The notes: generated by a model from the letters alone, not told the origin. A stretch of DNA of 64,000 nt from Phlebotomus papatasi (GCF_024763615.1 NC_077222.1:41230001-41294000), one strand, 5' to 3'; numbered from the stretch's first letter, positions 48,122-61,280 are shown. Numbers and translations are program-made.

Positions 48122-50527
48122 TATTTTAGTTTGAAAATTAATTGTAGAATTATTTAAGCCAATTATAAATTCGTCCAAATAATTTTTGACCTAATAAGCG
48201 TTTAAAATGAAACACTGGAAAAAATGCGAAAAACTGGAACTTGTGAGTACGAAGGCTTTCTTTTTAAGTTGAATCGCTAAAACTTTTAATCTAAACAAAT
48301 GATGTGAAACTTGGGAGAGAAAAGGAGGGGACTTGAGGCAGCTGAAGTTTATTTTTTAAACAGTCATTTGGCAAACATTTATGAACTAAATTCAATCTAA
48401 CTGGGTTCAGATAGTTTCTCTTAGGTCCTTATTAGCTTTTGAAATTAAACATAGCACATTTTCTATATTCATTCATTATTAAAATTTCGGGCATTTCGCT
48501 AAGCTGCTACTCTTTGCCACATCTTATTAATGTTATATGTCAAAGCTCTTTAAAATTATTTTACAATTAATCTTTATTAAGATTTCATGCAAGTACCAAA
48601 AGAAAAAAATACCGCATTTTCTAATTCTGTTAGAATTTTATTATTATTACTTTTTATGAATTATGAATTTGTATTTGCTGCGTTGTATAGCAATGGTAAA
48701 GTAATTTTCAGTTTTCGGGTGGTTTTTTGATGATTTATTTATATCGGTTGTAGTGGTGCGGGCAAATTCAGGGATTGTTCTATCTCGTGAGTTCAAGCAT
48801 TTTGAAAAACTGAGACACTTTACCACTGCTTTTGAGTAGATAAATGCGTTTTCTAGGTGTAAAGTATTACTGACATTGTCAAGAAGCCGTTGGCGAAAAG
48901 TTGGATCTGTCGCAACTTTTACAGAATGATAAATTATTCGTGGAGTCATTTTTGAGTGATTTTCCTTATATAAATCATCATGATGTCGGATGATAAATAC
49001 TTTTACACGCAGTACATTTTCACAAGTCTTCCACTCTGTGTGGAGACTACAATTGAAAGGGAAGGTTACAAGAAAGCAGCAAAAAATTAAAGTAGAATAG
49101 ACTAATGATCAACGGAAAAGTTGAACTTGTAATAGACGAAGAAATTGATGTTGAAATAAATGAAGATGCGCTTTTTACAGAATGGCTTTGATAAAAGAAA
49201 GAAATTGGAAGAGAAAATCCTTCTTAATAGAAAAGGCTCTTTAGAAAATTAATTGAACAACATTTGTGCTGATATTTAACTCTATTACATATATTACATA
49301 CATTATATAATATTTTTTGAACAACATAAGGGAAACTCTAATGATTCATCTAGCAAAATCTATTCAACATTCAACGTCCGGCGGGAGAGTGCTCTATCTG
49401 CAATATTAAACTGAATTTACCACACATGGCTAAATTGATTACTAATTGAGGGTGAGTGGTGATGATCAAATTTCCACGAAACACATATGACTATTCTCTG
49501 AGAGATCGAAAGGATGAATTTTCATTAATGTAAAGTCCTTGGTAAGAGTACCAACGATGCAGAAATCATTGTGCATTTCGCACAATTATGAAATGCTTCG
49601 ATATATTAGTGGTGAGTGTGTGTAACAACATGCATATTTTGATGGGTGGAAATTGAGGATCAAATGTGGGGAAACACATGTTTTATTCCAGACGTGTTCT
49701 CACAGTATTATCATTTTAAATCTCCTCCTACTACTCCTTATGGTGCATCCCACTGATCCGTGTAAGAGCCAAGCAATGGGATAATGCCACACTGAAGGAT
49801 ACCAAGTGGCAGCATTTTGCGCTGCATTTTACATGTGGCTCCACTAACATCTCAAAGAAATATAACGAGAGGTACTGTAGAAGCAAGATAAAAAACAGCA
49901 GAATTGTTTGCAAAATGAATAATTTATAATTTAATGTGCAAATTTGGTATTTTTTTCTGCTCATAACACTCACGTTGTTTTTCTGCGAAACTGTTCTTAA
50001 CCCCTTTTTAGCTGGGTTTTGGTGTTCATACCAAAAACTACTTGCAAAATGAAAGGTGTCGAAAGCGTGAGCCAGAGATATCGTCGTTTCCATCAGCAAC
50101 TCTTGTATAATAACAGAGAAATACTCTGATTTATCCTGATTTTGCTAAAAAAAGGGTGATGATGTACTAACGAGAACTATATTCAATAAATTTACAAATT
50201 ATGTAACTTTCCTATAATGATGATATGGATTTCTTATAATGTTAAAGCGTTAAATCTTTAGGTCGGCTTTTAGACTTTGAATCGTATTCTTCCGTAAAGA
50301 TCTTTAATTTTAAAGTGTCAATTTATTTTTAAGTGTCAGCTTGAACAACATAACAAAACTGAAATGGAAATATCAAACTTCTTTAAGTTTTCTGTATAGG
50401 GTTCTACTGGGATCAATTTTCGTAAAAAAAATATCCACAGCTCCCTGTTTAAAAATTCAACAACTTTGGTTGAAATACACTAGATTTCACACTATAATAG
50501 TCTGAAAAACTATAAATCAAACAAATA
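48122..50527. other. Intergenic stretch without a recognised gene
   Basis: 48785-48835 shows the GAGTTCAAGCATTTTGAAAA word of the 4190-family. 49380-50100 shows few repeats, but the ORFs there lack any domain and are judged non-coding. Confidence 0.3.
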
Positions 50528-50748
50528 TAGGGGCAAGCGCATTACCTTCGGACGACTCAAGCTTCGGACAATTCAATTTCGTCTCTAAGTTCCTTATGGA
50601 TTTCACCCATAGCTCTTTTCTGAAAATTTGAGGCATTGGACTATCTATTAAAATACTATATTATAATGGGCCAAATTAATTTATAACACATTGGAAAAAG
50701 TAATTTGTGTGAAGCATAAATCGTCCGGAGGTATCGCGCTTTACCCTA
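50528..50748. mobile_element. TA-flanked palindromic MITE (GGGGCAAGCGCATTACC family)
   Basis: Left TAGGGGCAAGCGCATTACCT then TCGGACGACTCAAGCTTCGG; right TCGTCCGGAGGTATCGCGCT then TTACCCTA. The ends are imperfect inverses. No ORF. Confidence 0.65.
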
Positions 50749-51756
50749 GTGCGAATTTTTAGAATTCTTCAACTTTAAATTACGAAAATATTTAAGACCT
50801 AGTGACATATTTTACACAATTTGCAATTACACAACTAAAATATTATAGGGGGCAAGCAATCTACTCTTAAATCTATAAATATACTTAGGAGGTGACCTGC
50901 TTATGCAATCGACTGGTGTGGGCTCCAGACTGTCGCGAGCTCTCCTATGTCCTATCACTTGTACGACTCAAGACGAACTCACGTCCGTACTCACTGAGAT
51001 CGTACGATCGATTAAACTAATACAGTCGTCTCCACCATCACCAGAGACGCTGGCCTAGAAAGGAGACATTGCGTCTCGAATATTTAGGGTTGCCTCAGCA
51101 AAGCATTTATTGCTATAAGGCGGGAAATTTAAGCTCTACAATATTCGATTTTTCACTATGATAGTGTTGAAATTTTACAGTTTTTTACTGTATAAGAAAC
51201 TGTGATTCAAAAACCATGCTTTTGGAAAGGGGTCGGGAAAAATAATAGGGATGTTAACGGTGCTACGGTTAACTTATAGGAGTTCCTCAAAGGGTTGTCT
51301 TTGTCTCTAACTGTTTGGCCTTTAGGTCGGATGAGACGGACAGTCAGACAAACAGCCTGTCGTCAAAAAACTCGAAACTTCAGATTTCCAAAATTTTACC
51401 AAAATATGACCTTTTAGGGGGTTAGGACTACTGTCGCACCCAAATGATGTTGCAGGAGAGTTGGCTTTTGATACTGGCTATCCTGGAAGGCTTTCCAGAT
51501 CTAGACCTCTATATTTGTTTGTTTAGCGAGGATTAAACCAAGGGTTTAATCTACGTATGTCATTTTAAATCCCTCCAAAGAGGTTATTGCATCTTAAATG
51601 TACAGATTGCTTGTAGTAAAATTAGCCAAAAAATAATATATATAATTCAAAATAAAAGTATTTTAAATACTGCTTTCTCTGTGGAGCTAGAGCAGTAAAA
51701 AACTATAAAGTTTTAGAATTTTCTGAAGTTTGTCCCTACTTAATATCCAAAACAGT
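50749..51756. other. Stretch without a recognised gene; GC-richer block at 50890-51080
   Basis: 50890-51080 is more GC-rich than its surroundings (GTCTCCACCATCACCAGAGA) and may be a transposon remnant. 51240-51370 carries the CTGTTTGGCCTTTAGGTCGG block of the 4190-family. Confidence 0.35.
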
Positions 51757-52035
51757 AAGATAATAATAATAATAATAATGGTAGCACAACGTTCCATAGA
51801 TGAACTAGGCCTTCCCACAAGGGGAGTTCGGAACATCCATTATTATTTTTTCTTTTACAGGGGATGGGGTTGTGAGTGCCATGCCCCGTGGAATCAAGTG
51901 CAGTGAAGCTCACTGGATGCCATTCGAATCCCTTTAACGCCAGAAATATTCCTGGTGACCTTAAGAGGATTCGAACCCGGAACACTTGCATCATAGAGCG
52001 AGTGCTCTACCACTTGACTCATTCACATCGAACAG
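51757..52035 (-). mobile_element. tRNA-derived SINE, complete with (ATT)n tail
   Basis: On - the head carries a pol III A-box-like GTCAAGTGGTAGAGC and a B box GGGTTCGAATCC about 35 bp later, spaced as in a tRNA. A tRNA-unrelated body follows (CCACGGGGCATGGCACTCAC), ending in (ATT)n at 51762-51778. Folding to a true tRNA is poor, so it is not a tRNA gene. A body fragment lies at 44226-44335. Confidence 0.8.
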
Positions 52036-53084
52036 ACTGGGCTTTTTTACATGGTCATTGCTTTTTTACTCCTTCATTGCTTTTTTACACGTGGAAAAAA
52101 TATTGAAAAAATTGATGCATCAAACTAATTTTTGCATCAATTTGATCTTTTTCCGTTCTCTGAGACAATATTCTGTAAAAAGAAAATGATATTTTAGTAA
52201 AATTAGCCAAATTTAAATACCTTGAACAAAAAGCAAAAAGCAATTGCCCGGTCAATTGCTTTTTCTTGACACTTTCATATTACATAGTCCGTTAACATTC
52301 TCTATTTGAATTCACTGATCGAAATTTCATCGACCATCATCGAAATCAGCTGATGCCAGGAAAAATCAAAACAAAGGAAATTTTACTCATAAAACTCTTG
52401 TGAAAACTTTTGAAATACATTTAAAATGAGTTTAGGCTTAGTGAAATTAAAGTTTAGTATAAAATACATGTGAATAATGTGAATTACATTGTTTTAAACA
52501 ACTGAAAATATTTCCCGCCTTGGACATTTTACTTACACTAGATGGCGCTGTTCTCAGTGAGTTATCTAATCGAAAAAAATGAAGGTGTCATATCACTTCT
52601 CCATTGCTTCTTTGAAAATCGATTAAAAGAGCAATGGCCCAGTCTGTTCAATGCTATTGAGTGCCGTCAAAACACTTTTAGAGTCAAGCAGATAATGAGG
52701 GTTTGCAATTCTTTAATTAATAAGCTAATAATTTAGATGGTCTGATCAATGTTTCTTATATGTTTAATAAAAAAAAATAGATTTATTATTGTTTCGAATT
52801 GCATAGGACCAACAAATAAACATCATTAAAAGCGGTGCTATCTGTTTAAAATAATATTTCTTGAAATTTCGTACCCAGTCTTAAAGCAGATGAATTTGGG
52901 TTTGACTGAAAAAAGTTCCTAATTTCATTTCTGACTGTTTCTGATGAGTTGTGATTTTTCTTATTTAAACTATTCTGCACATCGGAATAAATAACAATCG
53001 GAAGGCTCAATATGGAAAATATGGTGGGTGCTGGAGAATTTCCAATTTGCAAGTTCAGTAATTTTGGCAGAGTCTGTTGTTCGA

Positions 53085-53818
53085 TATCCGGCCTGTGGTG
53101 TCATTGTGTAGATTATGCTTTTCAAGTGGTTTAAGACGGAAAGAATTCTTGCCGTAATTGTTTCGTCGATTTGGATCGTAGAACCTCACAGCGATTAATT
53201 TCACTGGGATCTCACCAAATTTACAGTAACACCTTTATGGGATAGACCAACGTTTGCGAAAGGCTTCTTACCTTTAGATGGTTTTTTTCTATCATCTTTT
53301 ACGCTTTAAGTTATATACAATCCCATAAGGCTTTTCGTGCTTATGTTTGAGGACAATAATGACCACAGTTATTGGGTTCAACTTCTCACCCCGTTAAAAG
53401 GTATGGCTTCCGTGTGTCGAGCTCCAGGCATTTTAAGTAACGAAATGCTTTTGGTTTTCTTACAGTACTGCAATAATCCTCATTTATATCATATATCATT
53501 GTGCCGAAATCTGTTAGTGAGACATTCCGTCGCACTCTCTTTGTTAGGGGAGTCTACCTGTACAACTCCCTTCCTCCTCTCAGGAAAAGATCGGTTGCTG
53601 CTATAAGGGAGCACTTCCTGAACACATCTAAATAATTATTTGAATCTTAACATTTTTTTTCTTTTTTTAACTAATTTTTAATTATTCTTCCAACATCTTT
53701 TTCACTGATTATTTTTTTTGCATTTTTTTTGTCCTTCATCTGCCACAAATTTGTAAGAGGGAAACACCCTATTTTTTGTGATGAATAAATGAATTGAATG
53801 AATTGAATCAGTTGATTT
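53085..53818 (+). mobile_element. 3' end of a non-LTR retrotransposon (LINE)
   Basis: About 53530-53635 + reads RGVYLYNSLPPLRKRSVAAI then REHFLNTSK and a stop, resembling the C-terminus of LINE polyproteins after the reverse transcriptase (RG..YN.LP...R). A T-rich 3' UTR follows and ends in GATGAATAAATGAATTGAAT-type short repeats, typical of CR1-like tails. Upstream, 53085-53500 is likely the degraded end of the reverse transcriptase with frameshifts; I did not read it fully. 5'-truncated and dead. Confidence 0.65.
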
Positions 53819-54419
53819 TACTTTAAAATCTTTCGAAACCCAAACAGCTTTTAAACTCTTTAAAGGATAACAACACGATCCAAATAAAGGATCAAAAAGT
53901 ATTTTTGCGCAAGTCGAAATTTATGTTTTTTCAAAATTTTATTAATTCTGGCTAACACATTAAGTAATTTTGAAGTACTTAAAAAGTGCTTAATTTAATG
54001 TATTGCCAAAAATTTGAGAAGATGTTTTACCGCTTCATAAACAATTGAATACGGGTTAAGCTTGCAATACCTCGATTGGAAATTTATAGGGCATGATTTC
54101 GTCGTTATACATTGCTGTCTCTCTAAAGATTGAGCAATATAGTGTAATCTCATTTTGACAAATGTCTCAATGTCTCGTGAGATTTTACCCATTATCAGGA
54201 ATGTTCAGGGGAAAAATTTCCGCATATTTGAAACTATAAGTTATCTAAAAATATTTTGAAACTCCAATCAATCATTGAGCAATCGAATGATATTGCTTGA
54301 ACTCCAAAATGATTGGCAAAGATATAATAACTACATGATAAATTGTAATAACTTCGAAAATGGTGAAAAGTTTACGATTTTTTTGGCGGAAGAAGTATTA
54401 GTAGTTCACTCCTGAAACA
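53819..54419. other. Stretch without a recognised gene
   Basis: AT-rich; nothing identified. Confidence 0.3.
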
Positions 54420-54800
54420 TACTAAGTTTTAGGTATTCGGTAGTGTGCTTACAGTTGAAGTTTGATTCTTTAAAACTGTCACGGTAGAAAGCTAATCAAA
54501 TTTAATTGCACAAAAAGTCATTGATATTCGAAAAATTCATCAAACAAGAATTTCGAATTCCCATGATTTAAGCAAGATTATAAAAAATTATTAAGCATCA
54601 CAGTAAGAAGTTGTTAAAGGAGTTACTCAATGATTTTAAAGGTATTAATAATAGGGCAGGAATACTATAGTCCTGTTATTGCTTTGATTTTTGCCACAAA
54701 ACGTGAAAACTGACGGACGATAACAATTGAGGCAGTTCACTATTTGAAAAGAAAAAGACCTTTAGCCATCTCGAAACGAAAAGCAAAAATTACTTTTCTT
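54420..54800. mobile_element. Diverged copy of the ACAGAAGTAGAT MITE family
   Basis: Shares AATTGCACAAAAAGTCATTG, AGAATTTCGAATTCCCAT, a GTTACTCA.TGATT word and a CAAAACGTGAAAACTGACGG block with 1403-1965 and 7616-8046. The terminal motif is lost. Confidence 0.45.
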
Positions 54801-56800
54801 TGGATTTCGAAACCGATCTTCGAATATCTTTTCTTAAAATTGCTTGGATATGCAAATTAAATAGTTAATTGGAAACAATTTATTAATGGAAACATTTTGA
54901 TTTCTCAAAGAAAACTATTTATTTAATCTTTATGGCTACTTTTGACATTATGTTTCAGGCATGTTTTTTTTTCAGGTACATAACAGAAGTGTATTTCGAA
55001 AATTGAAAGGAATCACAGAGCATTTAATCTCTTACAGAGATACAGTGTTAGTGGATTCTGTGTATGTAAATCGAACTCACGTGACCGAATCTTCAACAAG
55101 GCCTTTTCTTATTCATTGCTCCTTTAATACTTTATTAAAGATTTCTTACTTTCCACGAAATATAAATTGTAAGGATCCAATTTATAAATAGTTCTAATTT
55201 TGGTTCATTTAAGTAAAGTTTTCCTGAAAAATTGTGATGTTTCCTCTTGGAATTCTAAATAAGGTAACAAACCAGACAACCACATACCAAATAAATAATC
55301 TCGCGCTATCCTTCTAATGCCCTGCAGCATCAATTTATTCAATGTCCTTTTTTGCCAGGGTGCTAGCTCTCAATATTTCTTCCTACAGTCAATTTGTTGC
55401 ATTTGGATATGTAAAATGGTATTTTTGGTCCCACTGTGTCGCACAATTCACATGAACATCCTCTCCTCAATTTCCAACTTTCCAACTGGATGCATTCTTT
55501 TCTTACATTAGATAAATTCACTTGATTATTACTCGTGGAATATTCCTTATCCAATGGACTTGTTTATTCAGCATCTTGGGAGCTTTCTCAGTTGGGTAAA
55601 GAAAACAGAGAAATTAGGGGATGGTAAGTATTGCATCTCGCTTCGTAAAATTAACCCGAGGAAGTCTGAGTAGAGGATGATTGTCAGAAAATTAGGCTGT
55701 GAATAGGGATATGCCACTGATGATCCATAATTTCGAGAAATTTGCTAAGGCAGTGAATTTGAATGGGGTCTATCTAACCATTGCAATTACAATCGAGCAA
55801 TAGTTGGGGTAAAAGTTATTATCTTCGAGGGAATCCCATTGAACTTTTCTCCTTATCAATCTAGTTCTTTAATTTCTCTCATCAATGTCTGGGATTTTTG
55901 CAGTAAAGTGGGCACCACACAATAAAATGTGATGATGATCTTCACAGTGCATTGTTGAATGATGGCACTGCAATTGAGGCAAAAGATGCAGCGCTATTTG
56001 CAAAGGAGAAATTGCACATATAAAAGCTCATGTGGCATCTGTGTTGTATTGGTTTGGTATATGAGAGGCGGTATGTTGAGGAAATGCACAAAACACAGCA
56101 ATCAAACTAACTCTATCCCATGAGGGTTTCTTAAACAAATTGAATTTCACTATTTCACCCGCCCCTACCACCGCCCCCCAACCATCACCAGAGCATATTG
56201 GATGGGTTGGGACTGATGGCTAAGCAGGATTTCTTTCTCAGCACCTTCGGAAGAAAACGTTACCCTGAACCATTTGGGAATACATGGTGGAAAATTTAAG
56301 GAAATGTGGCGAGAAACCTCAACATGTATATCAGGATTATGTTGTTCCCAATCTGCAAATGCCTCTCTATCTCAATTAGACAGAGGTTGCAATTTGAAGA
56401 CTAAAGTCAATAATTTAGCTTGTATATGGAATTTTCAAATTAACAAAAGTAGAAATTTCCATTGTTATTTTCCTGAAACATTCGACATTACAACCTTAAG
56501 AATGTCTCTCGTTCTGAGACATTTACAATAGGGGGATACAGCATTTTAGTTTTACAGCATACTCAAACTCGTAAATTTAATGTTATGCCCTAAAAATTAG
56601 TTTTGAAATAAATGTTTGGATGAAAATAAAGTTGTTAAAAATGTTCATATCTCTTTGGGTAAGGCATTGTGATCATGAATTTAAGTATTTTGATAAAATT
56701 CTACATCACTTTTTTTATGTTTAATTGTTTCCAATCGACTTAAATTGGTCGAAAGATAACCTGCAAGATTTTTAAAAATGGTAATGCACTTGAATTTCAG
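54801..56800. other. Relatively unique intergenic stretch with a TATA-like motif
   Basis: 55590-56290 shows no repeats shared elsewhere in the window. It includes CATATAAAAGCTCATG (TATAAAAG at 56019-56026), a splice-acceptor-like TTTCTTTCTCAG ending at 56241, and a frame with a Gly-Arg-Lys-Arg site at 56249-56260. This could be a small gene, but no start or signal peptide could be tied to it. Confidence 0.25.
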
Positions 56801-57405
56801 TATGGCTCCGGCATACCTTTTAGATCAGCAAAATTTAATAAAGTCAAAATTAATTTCTCTTTCTTTCTCAAAAGAGTTGCATAAGTCTATCCCACTTTTC
56901 AATCTCAAAATCGGACTGAACTAAATTTAATTTGGTGTGATGACCAAAAAAAAGAAGAAGAGTAGGAAAGATCAGGATAGACATATGCAAAGCTTTTAAG
57001 AAAGAGTGGGATGTGAATTTTGATTTACTGAAATTTTCCATGAAACCAAACGTAATACCAATTTTTTTTTCATAAATATGATTTCTATAGAGCCATTTGA
57101 TGTTAATCTATTTAATTGACTTTAATTGATCTTAAAAAAATCGGTGCAACTTTTAGATCATGAAAATTTCATTAACTCATATTTTCTACCCTTTTCTCAA
57201 AAGTTTTACGTATATATGTCTATTAGACTCCTAGGTACTCAAAATTGTATTAATTAAATTGAATTTGTTCTTATGTTCAAAAGAAGAAGAAGAGGAAGAG
57301 TGCGAAAGAGTAGGAAAGACTTACAAACCGTTTGAGAAAGAGAGAAATGTGAATTTGAATTAAAAAAAACTTTTTTCTTTATCTTAAAGGTCTGTCGAAA
57401 GTATT
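56801..57405. mobile_element. Two copies of the palindromic ~250-bp MITE
   Basis: 56801-57045 starts TATGGCTCCGGCATACCTTT. 57141-57405 starts TCGGTGCAACTTTTAGATCA and ends AAAGGTCTGTCGAAAG. Both keep the AAGAAGAAGAG and GTCTAT.C inner motifs but are more diverged than the 20-21 kb copies. Confidence 0.6.
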
Positions 57406-60400
57406 AGAATTGATTGTTTTGGAAAGGTAGAGAAAGGGCAGTGGAAGACTGAAGCTCATGTTAGTGATGTGAAGTTCGACCACCATCAATGAATACACCA
57501 AAATTGCTGATTATTAAAAAGAATTACTATAAAAAATCATGTTTTGCCAGTAAAAAATCGGTAAAACCAGTAAAAGTACAATTTTCTAGTAGAAAATTAA
57601 AATTTGTGAGTTAGAAAACTATACATTTTGACACAAAACAAATTAACATCTAAGATGATTGTTAAGCGATCTTCAGATTAGAGGTTTAGCCCACTTACCG
57701 AAGGTCTGAAAATCTTAAATAGCAATAAAAAAGCAATTTTATTGCTTTTTGAGAACCTTATAAGTAATTTGTCTTCAATGATCCAATCCTAAGTTAATAG
57801 TTTCCAAAAAATCGAGATCAATAAAAAATTGGAGCAGTTAAGCCATATGGCTAAGTCTTAGGTCTGAAGCCCGTATTAGAGAAGACAAAGTATTCTTTAT
57901 CTTCTTTTCCTTAAATCTTAAATAATGTTTTCAATGTTTGGAGTCAAATTTTTTTTACCGGAGAAAATTTAATATTTTGCTAATTTAAATACATTTTTTT
58001 GCTCAGCAAAGTCGATTTGTGCTTATTAAAATTAATTAATTTTGCTGACCAAATAAGATTACGTTACTGATCAAGCAGTTTTAAACTTACAACAATACCG
58101 ACCAATATGTTGCAGCCTTTTGATTTTATCTACAGAATTGAAAATGCAATTTTGATTTATTTTTGTCACAAATGACCCTTTTTGGATAAATCGGTAATAA
58201 ATTAATCATCAATAAATGGAATTAATTAGCACACAAAACAATTGAGGGTTAATTTGGAAAATTTATCATCAATAATCTGATTCCCTATAGAAATCAAGTG
58301 CATTTGGGAAAATGTAACAATCACTCAAAACACAACAAATTACAGACAAACCACCAGGAGGAAAAAGGGGAATATAAATCTCCATCCTGACATTATTCTA
58401 AAATTCATGGAATTAAACTAGCATTACATATATCAATGGGATAGAGACTTTAAATATTGAATTTTTGATGGTGCACAAAGGACCTGTTGAGGTTTTATTT
58501 GTGCAATTCTGCTTGGATTTTTGGATGATTTTTGGATGATTATTATGACTACATTTGAAAATAAATTGTTTTTATAAGCAAAATAATATTTTCTTTCAAT
58601 TTCATTGAATTTCATTCTATGCATTATATTCCTCACTAATATGGAAAAAAATATATGGAATAAAATTTTCTGCTATTGTAAGACTTTTACAGAATGTTTT
58701 CAACGAATTTTCAGGATTATTTTATTTTCATTGTTTTGCCAATTTTATTGGAAAATAGTTTCGCACACAGCAAATTATTTTAAAACGGAAAATATATTGT
58801 TGAGAAAAAGTATAATGGGATCAGTAGGTCTATTTTCTACTATTTAGTGATAAAAGATTGAACCCAGTCCTCGACAATTGGTTTGAAGTGTTCAAAGCTG
58901 GTAATATTCCTAAGTCAGTTTATTATAGGTGAAATTCTAAATGTAAATAAGTTAAATTGGAATGCATCCAAACTTAATTTAGACCTAAAGTTGGGGGCGG
59001 AATGTAGGAAGCTCGATTCAATTTTCTGAATTAATGCAAATATAGCATTAATATCAAAATATTTAAGATTTATAGAACTTTCTCTTTAAATTAAATAGAA
59101 AATAAGCTCATGAATTTTTTTGTTTCTATTAAGGCTATTAAGAACAACAAAGAAAAAAAGAGAAGTTTAAAAATAAATTCTCTCAATCAGTAAAAAAACA
59201 ATAGTTGAGTATAAAAATTAAATTTTGCTCAGTAAAAACATTTATTGACATGTAAGATGGTTGCTAGTGAAATTTCAACCTTTTTGCAATTCACTAGAAC
59301 TTGTAGGAATATTTTACTGGTTTTCAAGATATTATAAATTTTATTGATAAACTTTCGATTCCTCAGAAAAAGACTCGACTAAGGAAATGATCAACTTTAC
59401 AGGAAAGCAAATTTAAACTCAGATTTTATATGCTAAAAATAATTTTTTTTAAGATTAAAAATAATAATAATAATAATAGTAATGATATGTTTATTCCATC
59501 ATCATATCTCAGATTACGGTGGCCGACCAACTTCACAACCGGTCTTTCCAAGTAAATGGCAGAAATCTTGGTTCACGGACCGTATAAATATGCCATAAAT
59601 TAGTACAAATAATATAATTCATTTACAAAATTCAATATAAAAATATGATGTGCACAATCTCACTTATGCCTATAACTCTGAGAATAACAAATTTATAGCT
59701 GTAGGGGAGACTGGGGAAAAATTTGTCAAAACGAAAATTTCAATAGTCAGTATTTTCTGAAATAAAAGAGACTTTTATTTTCATCAATTATGTACATACA
59801 CCCATGTAATACCGGATGAGCAACATTAATAGAACAAAAATGAATAGTAATAAAAGAAATATGTTAATATTTAATCAAAATAAAATTTGTAGAGTGGTGG
59901 ACTTTCTAACAAAACTAAAATTATTAAATTTGTTTAAAAACTACTTAAGTACTTTTTTTAGTTTATTAAGTATGGTGCATCTATTCTCGACTCAAAGTGC
60001 AGGAAAAGAATTGTATTTGAGGTGTTATAAAAAAAATATTTTAGAATGAGCGATACTTTGCATCAATTTATTCGTTTTCACTTCGTTTTAATGCACATAA
60101 AATAAGGCGAAGAACAGAACTGAACTGAATGTTTCTCAAGATTCTTTTTAAGTTATAAGATAGAAAAAAAATGCAGAGAAAGAAAATTTTCCAACATAAA
60201 CTTGATGTTTTTCGGCTCTTAGGAGTATGTGTAATAAAATGAAAAAAAATATTTAAATTTTTTTTATTAGTCAGTCTTAAGTTTGCAATAAATGAATATA
60301 TGTATGCATAAGAAAATGGTTGAAAAGTTTCCCAATACGTATACTTAGGAAACTCTTCTTTGCCATCACTCATGTACAGATGAGGAAAATTGAGGAGCAA

Positions 60401-60419
60401 ATAGAATATTGAATTATAC
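57406..60419. other. AT-rich stretch without a recognised gene
   Basis: 57843-57883 matches the inverse of 5104-5143. 59458-59480 has an (AAT)n tract next to sequence (59480-59640) that may be a degraded retroelement tail. 59702-59775 is the truncated GGGGAGACTGGGG MITE. A CAGTAAAA-rich low-complexity theme at 57530-57600 and 59185-59240 also occurs at 19787-19975. Confidence 0.35.
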
Positions 60420-60551
60420 AAATTTTTCTTGAGTCGAGGTGTCAAGGGGGAAGTAGAAAAAGTGCGGACTCCAGAAGGCATTTTCAACAGAGAATCCTCT
60501 TTCCCGTCAACTTTTTTCCTGCCTTTCAAACTTGCGTCAGAAGAGCTTCTT
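60420..60551 (-). CDS. Possible isolated coding exon, function unknown
   Basis: A 132-bp block that is less AT-rich than its flanks reads on - as RSSSDASLKGRKKVDGKEDS then LLKMPSGVRTFSTSPLTPRL and KK, a plausible basic, Ser-rich protein segment. Just upstream on - is TACTAAC (a consensus branch point) and a pyrimidine run before CAAG; downstream is a weak GTATAA donor. No domain is recognised and no partner exons are found nearby. The longer frame that continues to 60068 becomes low-complexity Phe/Leu/Lys and is probably intron. Confidence 0.3.
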
Positions 60552-60939
60552 CTTGATAGAATCATTTATGCATGCAAAAAGTTAGTAAAATGCCAAGTTA
60601 TTTGTTTGCATCGTTCATTTAGAATGGTAGAATCATTTGTATATCAATAGATGCCGGAAAGAAAAAAATTAAAGCCATGTCTTAAGGAAGAAACTCTTCC
60701 AGGGAGCTTGGCATCAAGGAAAAACCATATGGAATTATTCTAAGATAAATGAGGAAAAGACGAAAACGGCATTCGCAAGATAAGAGAATAAAATCAACAG
60801 CATTCAGTTATTTCTTCATTTGAATATTAAAGAGTTAAATTTGTTTTCTCAACCAAAATCTCGGATTTGCCTTTATGAATGTCTGATGGCTTCACACTAA
60901 ATTATTAATTTGACTTGGTTCTATTATAATTCAGATATT

Positions 60940-61280
60940 GCTCCACAAATATTATTATATAGGTGAGGGTGGGGCAGATTTTGACATTTTTTTGTAAACG
61001 GAAAATTCAGAGAGTTCATATTTTTCGGAATTTCTAAACTGTAAGCTATTTTGGAGCGGAGGCAGCCAAAATCCCGAACGTCAAAATCCCGAATGTTCAA
61101 AATCCTGAAAGGGATGATGTGTATAGAATAATTTTCCAAAACACAGAAAATTTCCCTTTGCCTCCAGCAAGCTCGGGTGCAATCGTGACAAGCAATGACA
61201 CTTTTAAGAATTCGGGATTTTGGCTTTCGGTATTTTGCCAGTCAAAACTGGCACCCGTTTTGGAGGTAGTCTAGGCAGAT
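60940..61280. repeat. Block with repeated CAAAATCCCGAA words
   Basis: CCAAAATCCCGAACGTCAAA, AATCCCGAATG and the inverted AATTCGGGATTTTGG recur at 61065-61230. Looks like a degraded repetitive element of unknown class. Confidence 0.45.

Noticed and set aside
49731..50099. 122-codon minus-strand frame with a hydrophobic stretch
   Set aside because: No domain, no splice context and no codon-use contrast with flanks; likely chance in AT-rich DNA.
51960..52030. tRNA gene on the minus strand
   Set aside because: A and B boxes are present, but the arms do not pair as a cloverleaf and a SINE body with an (ATT)n tail follows.
60068..60419. Continuation of the 60565 minus-strand frame
   Set aside because: Turns into AT-driven Phe/Leu/Lys sequence with no conservation cue; a donor-like GTATAA lies at the boundary.
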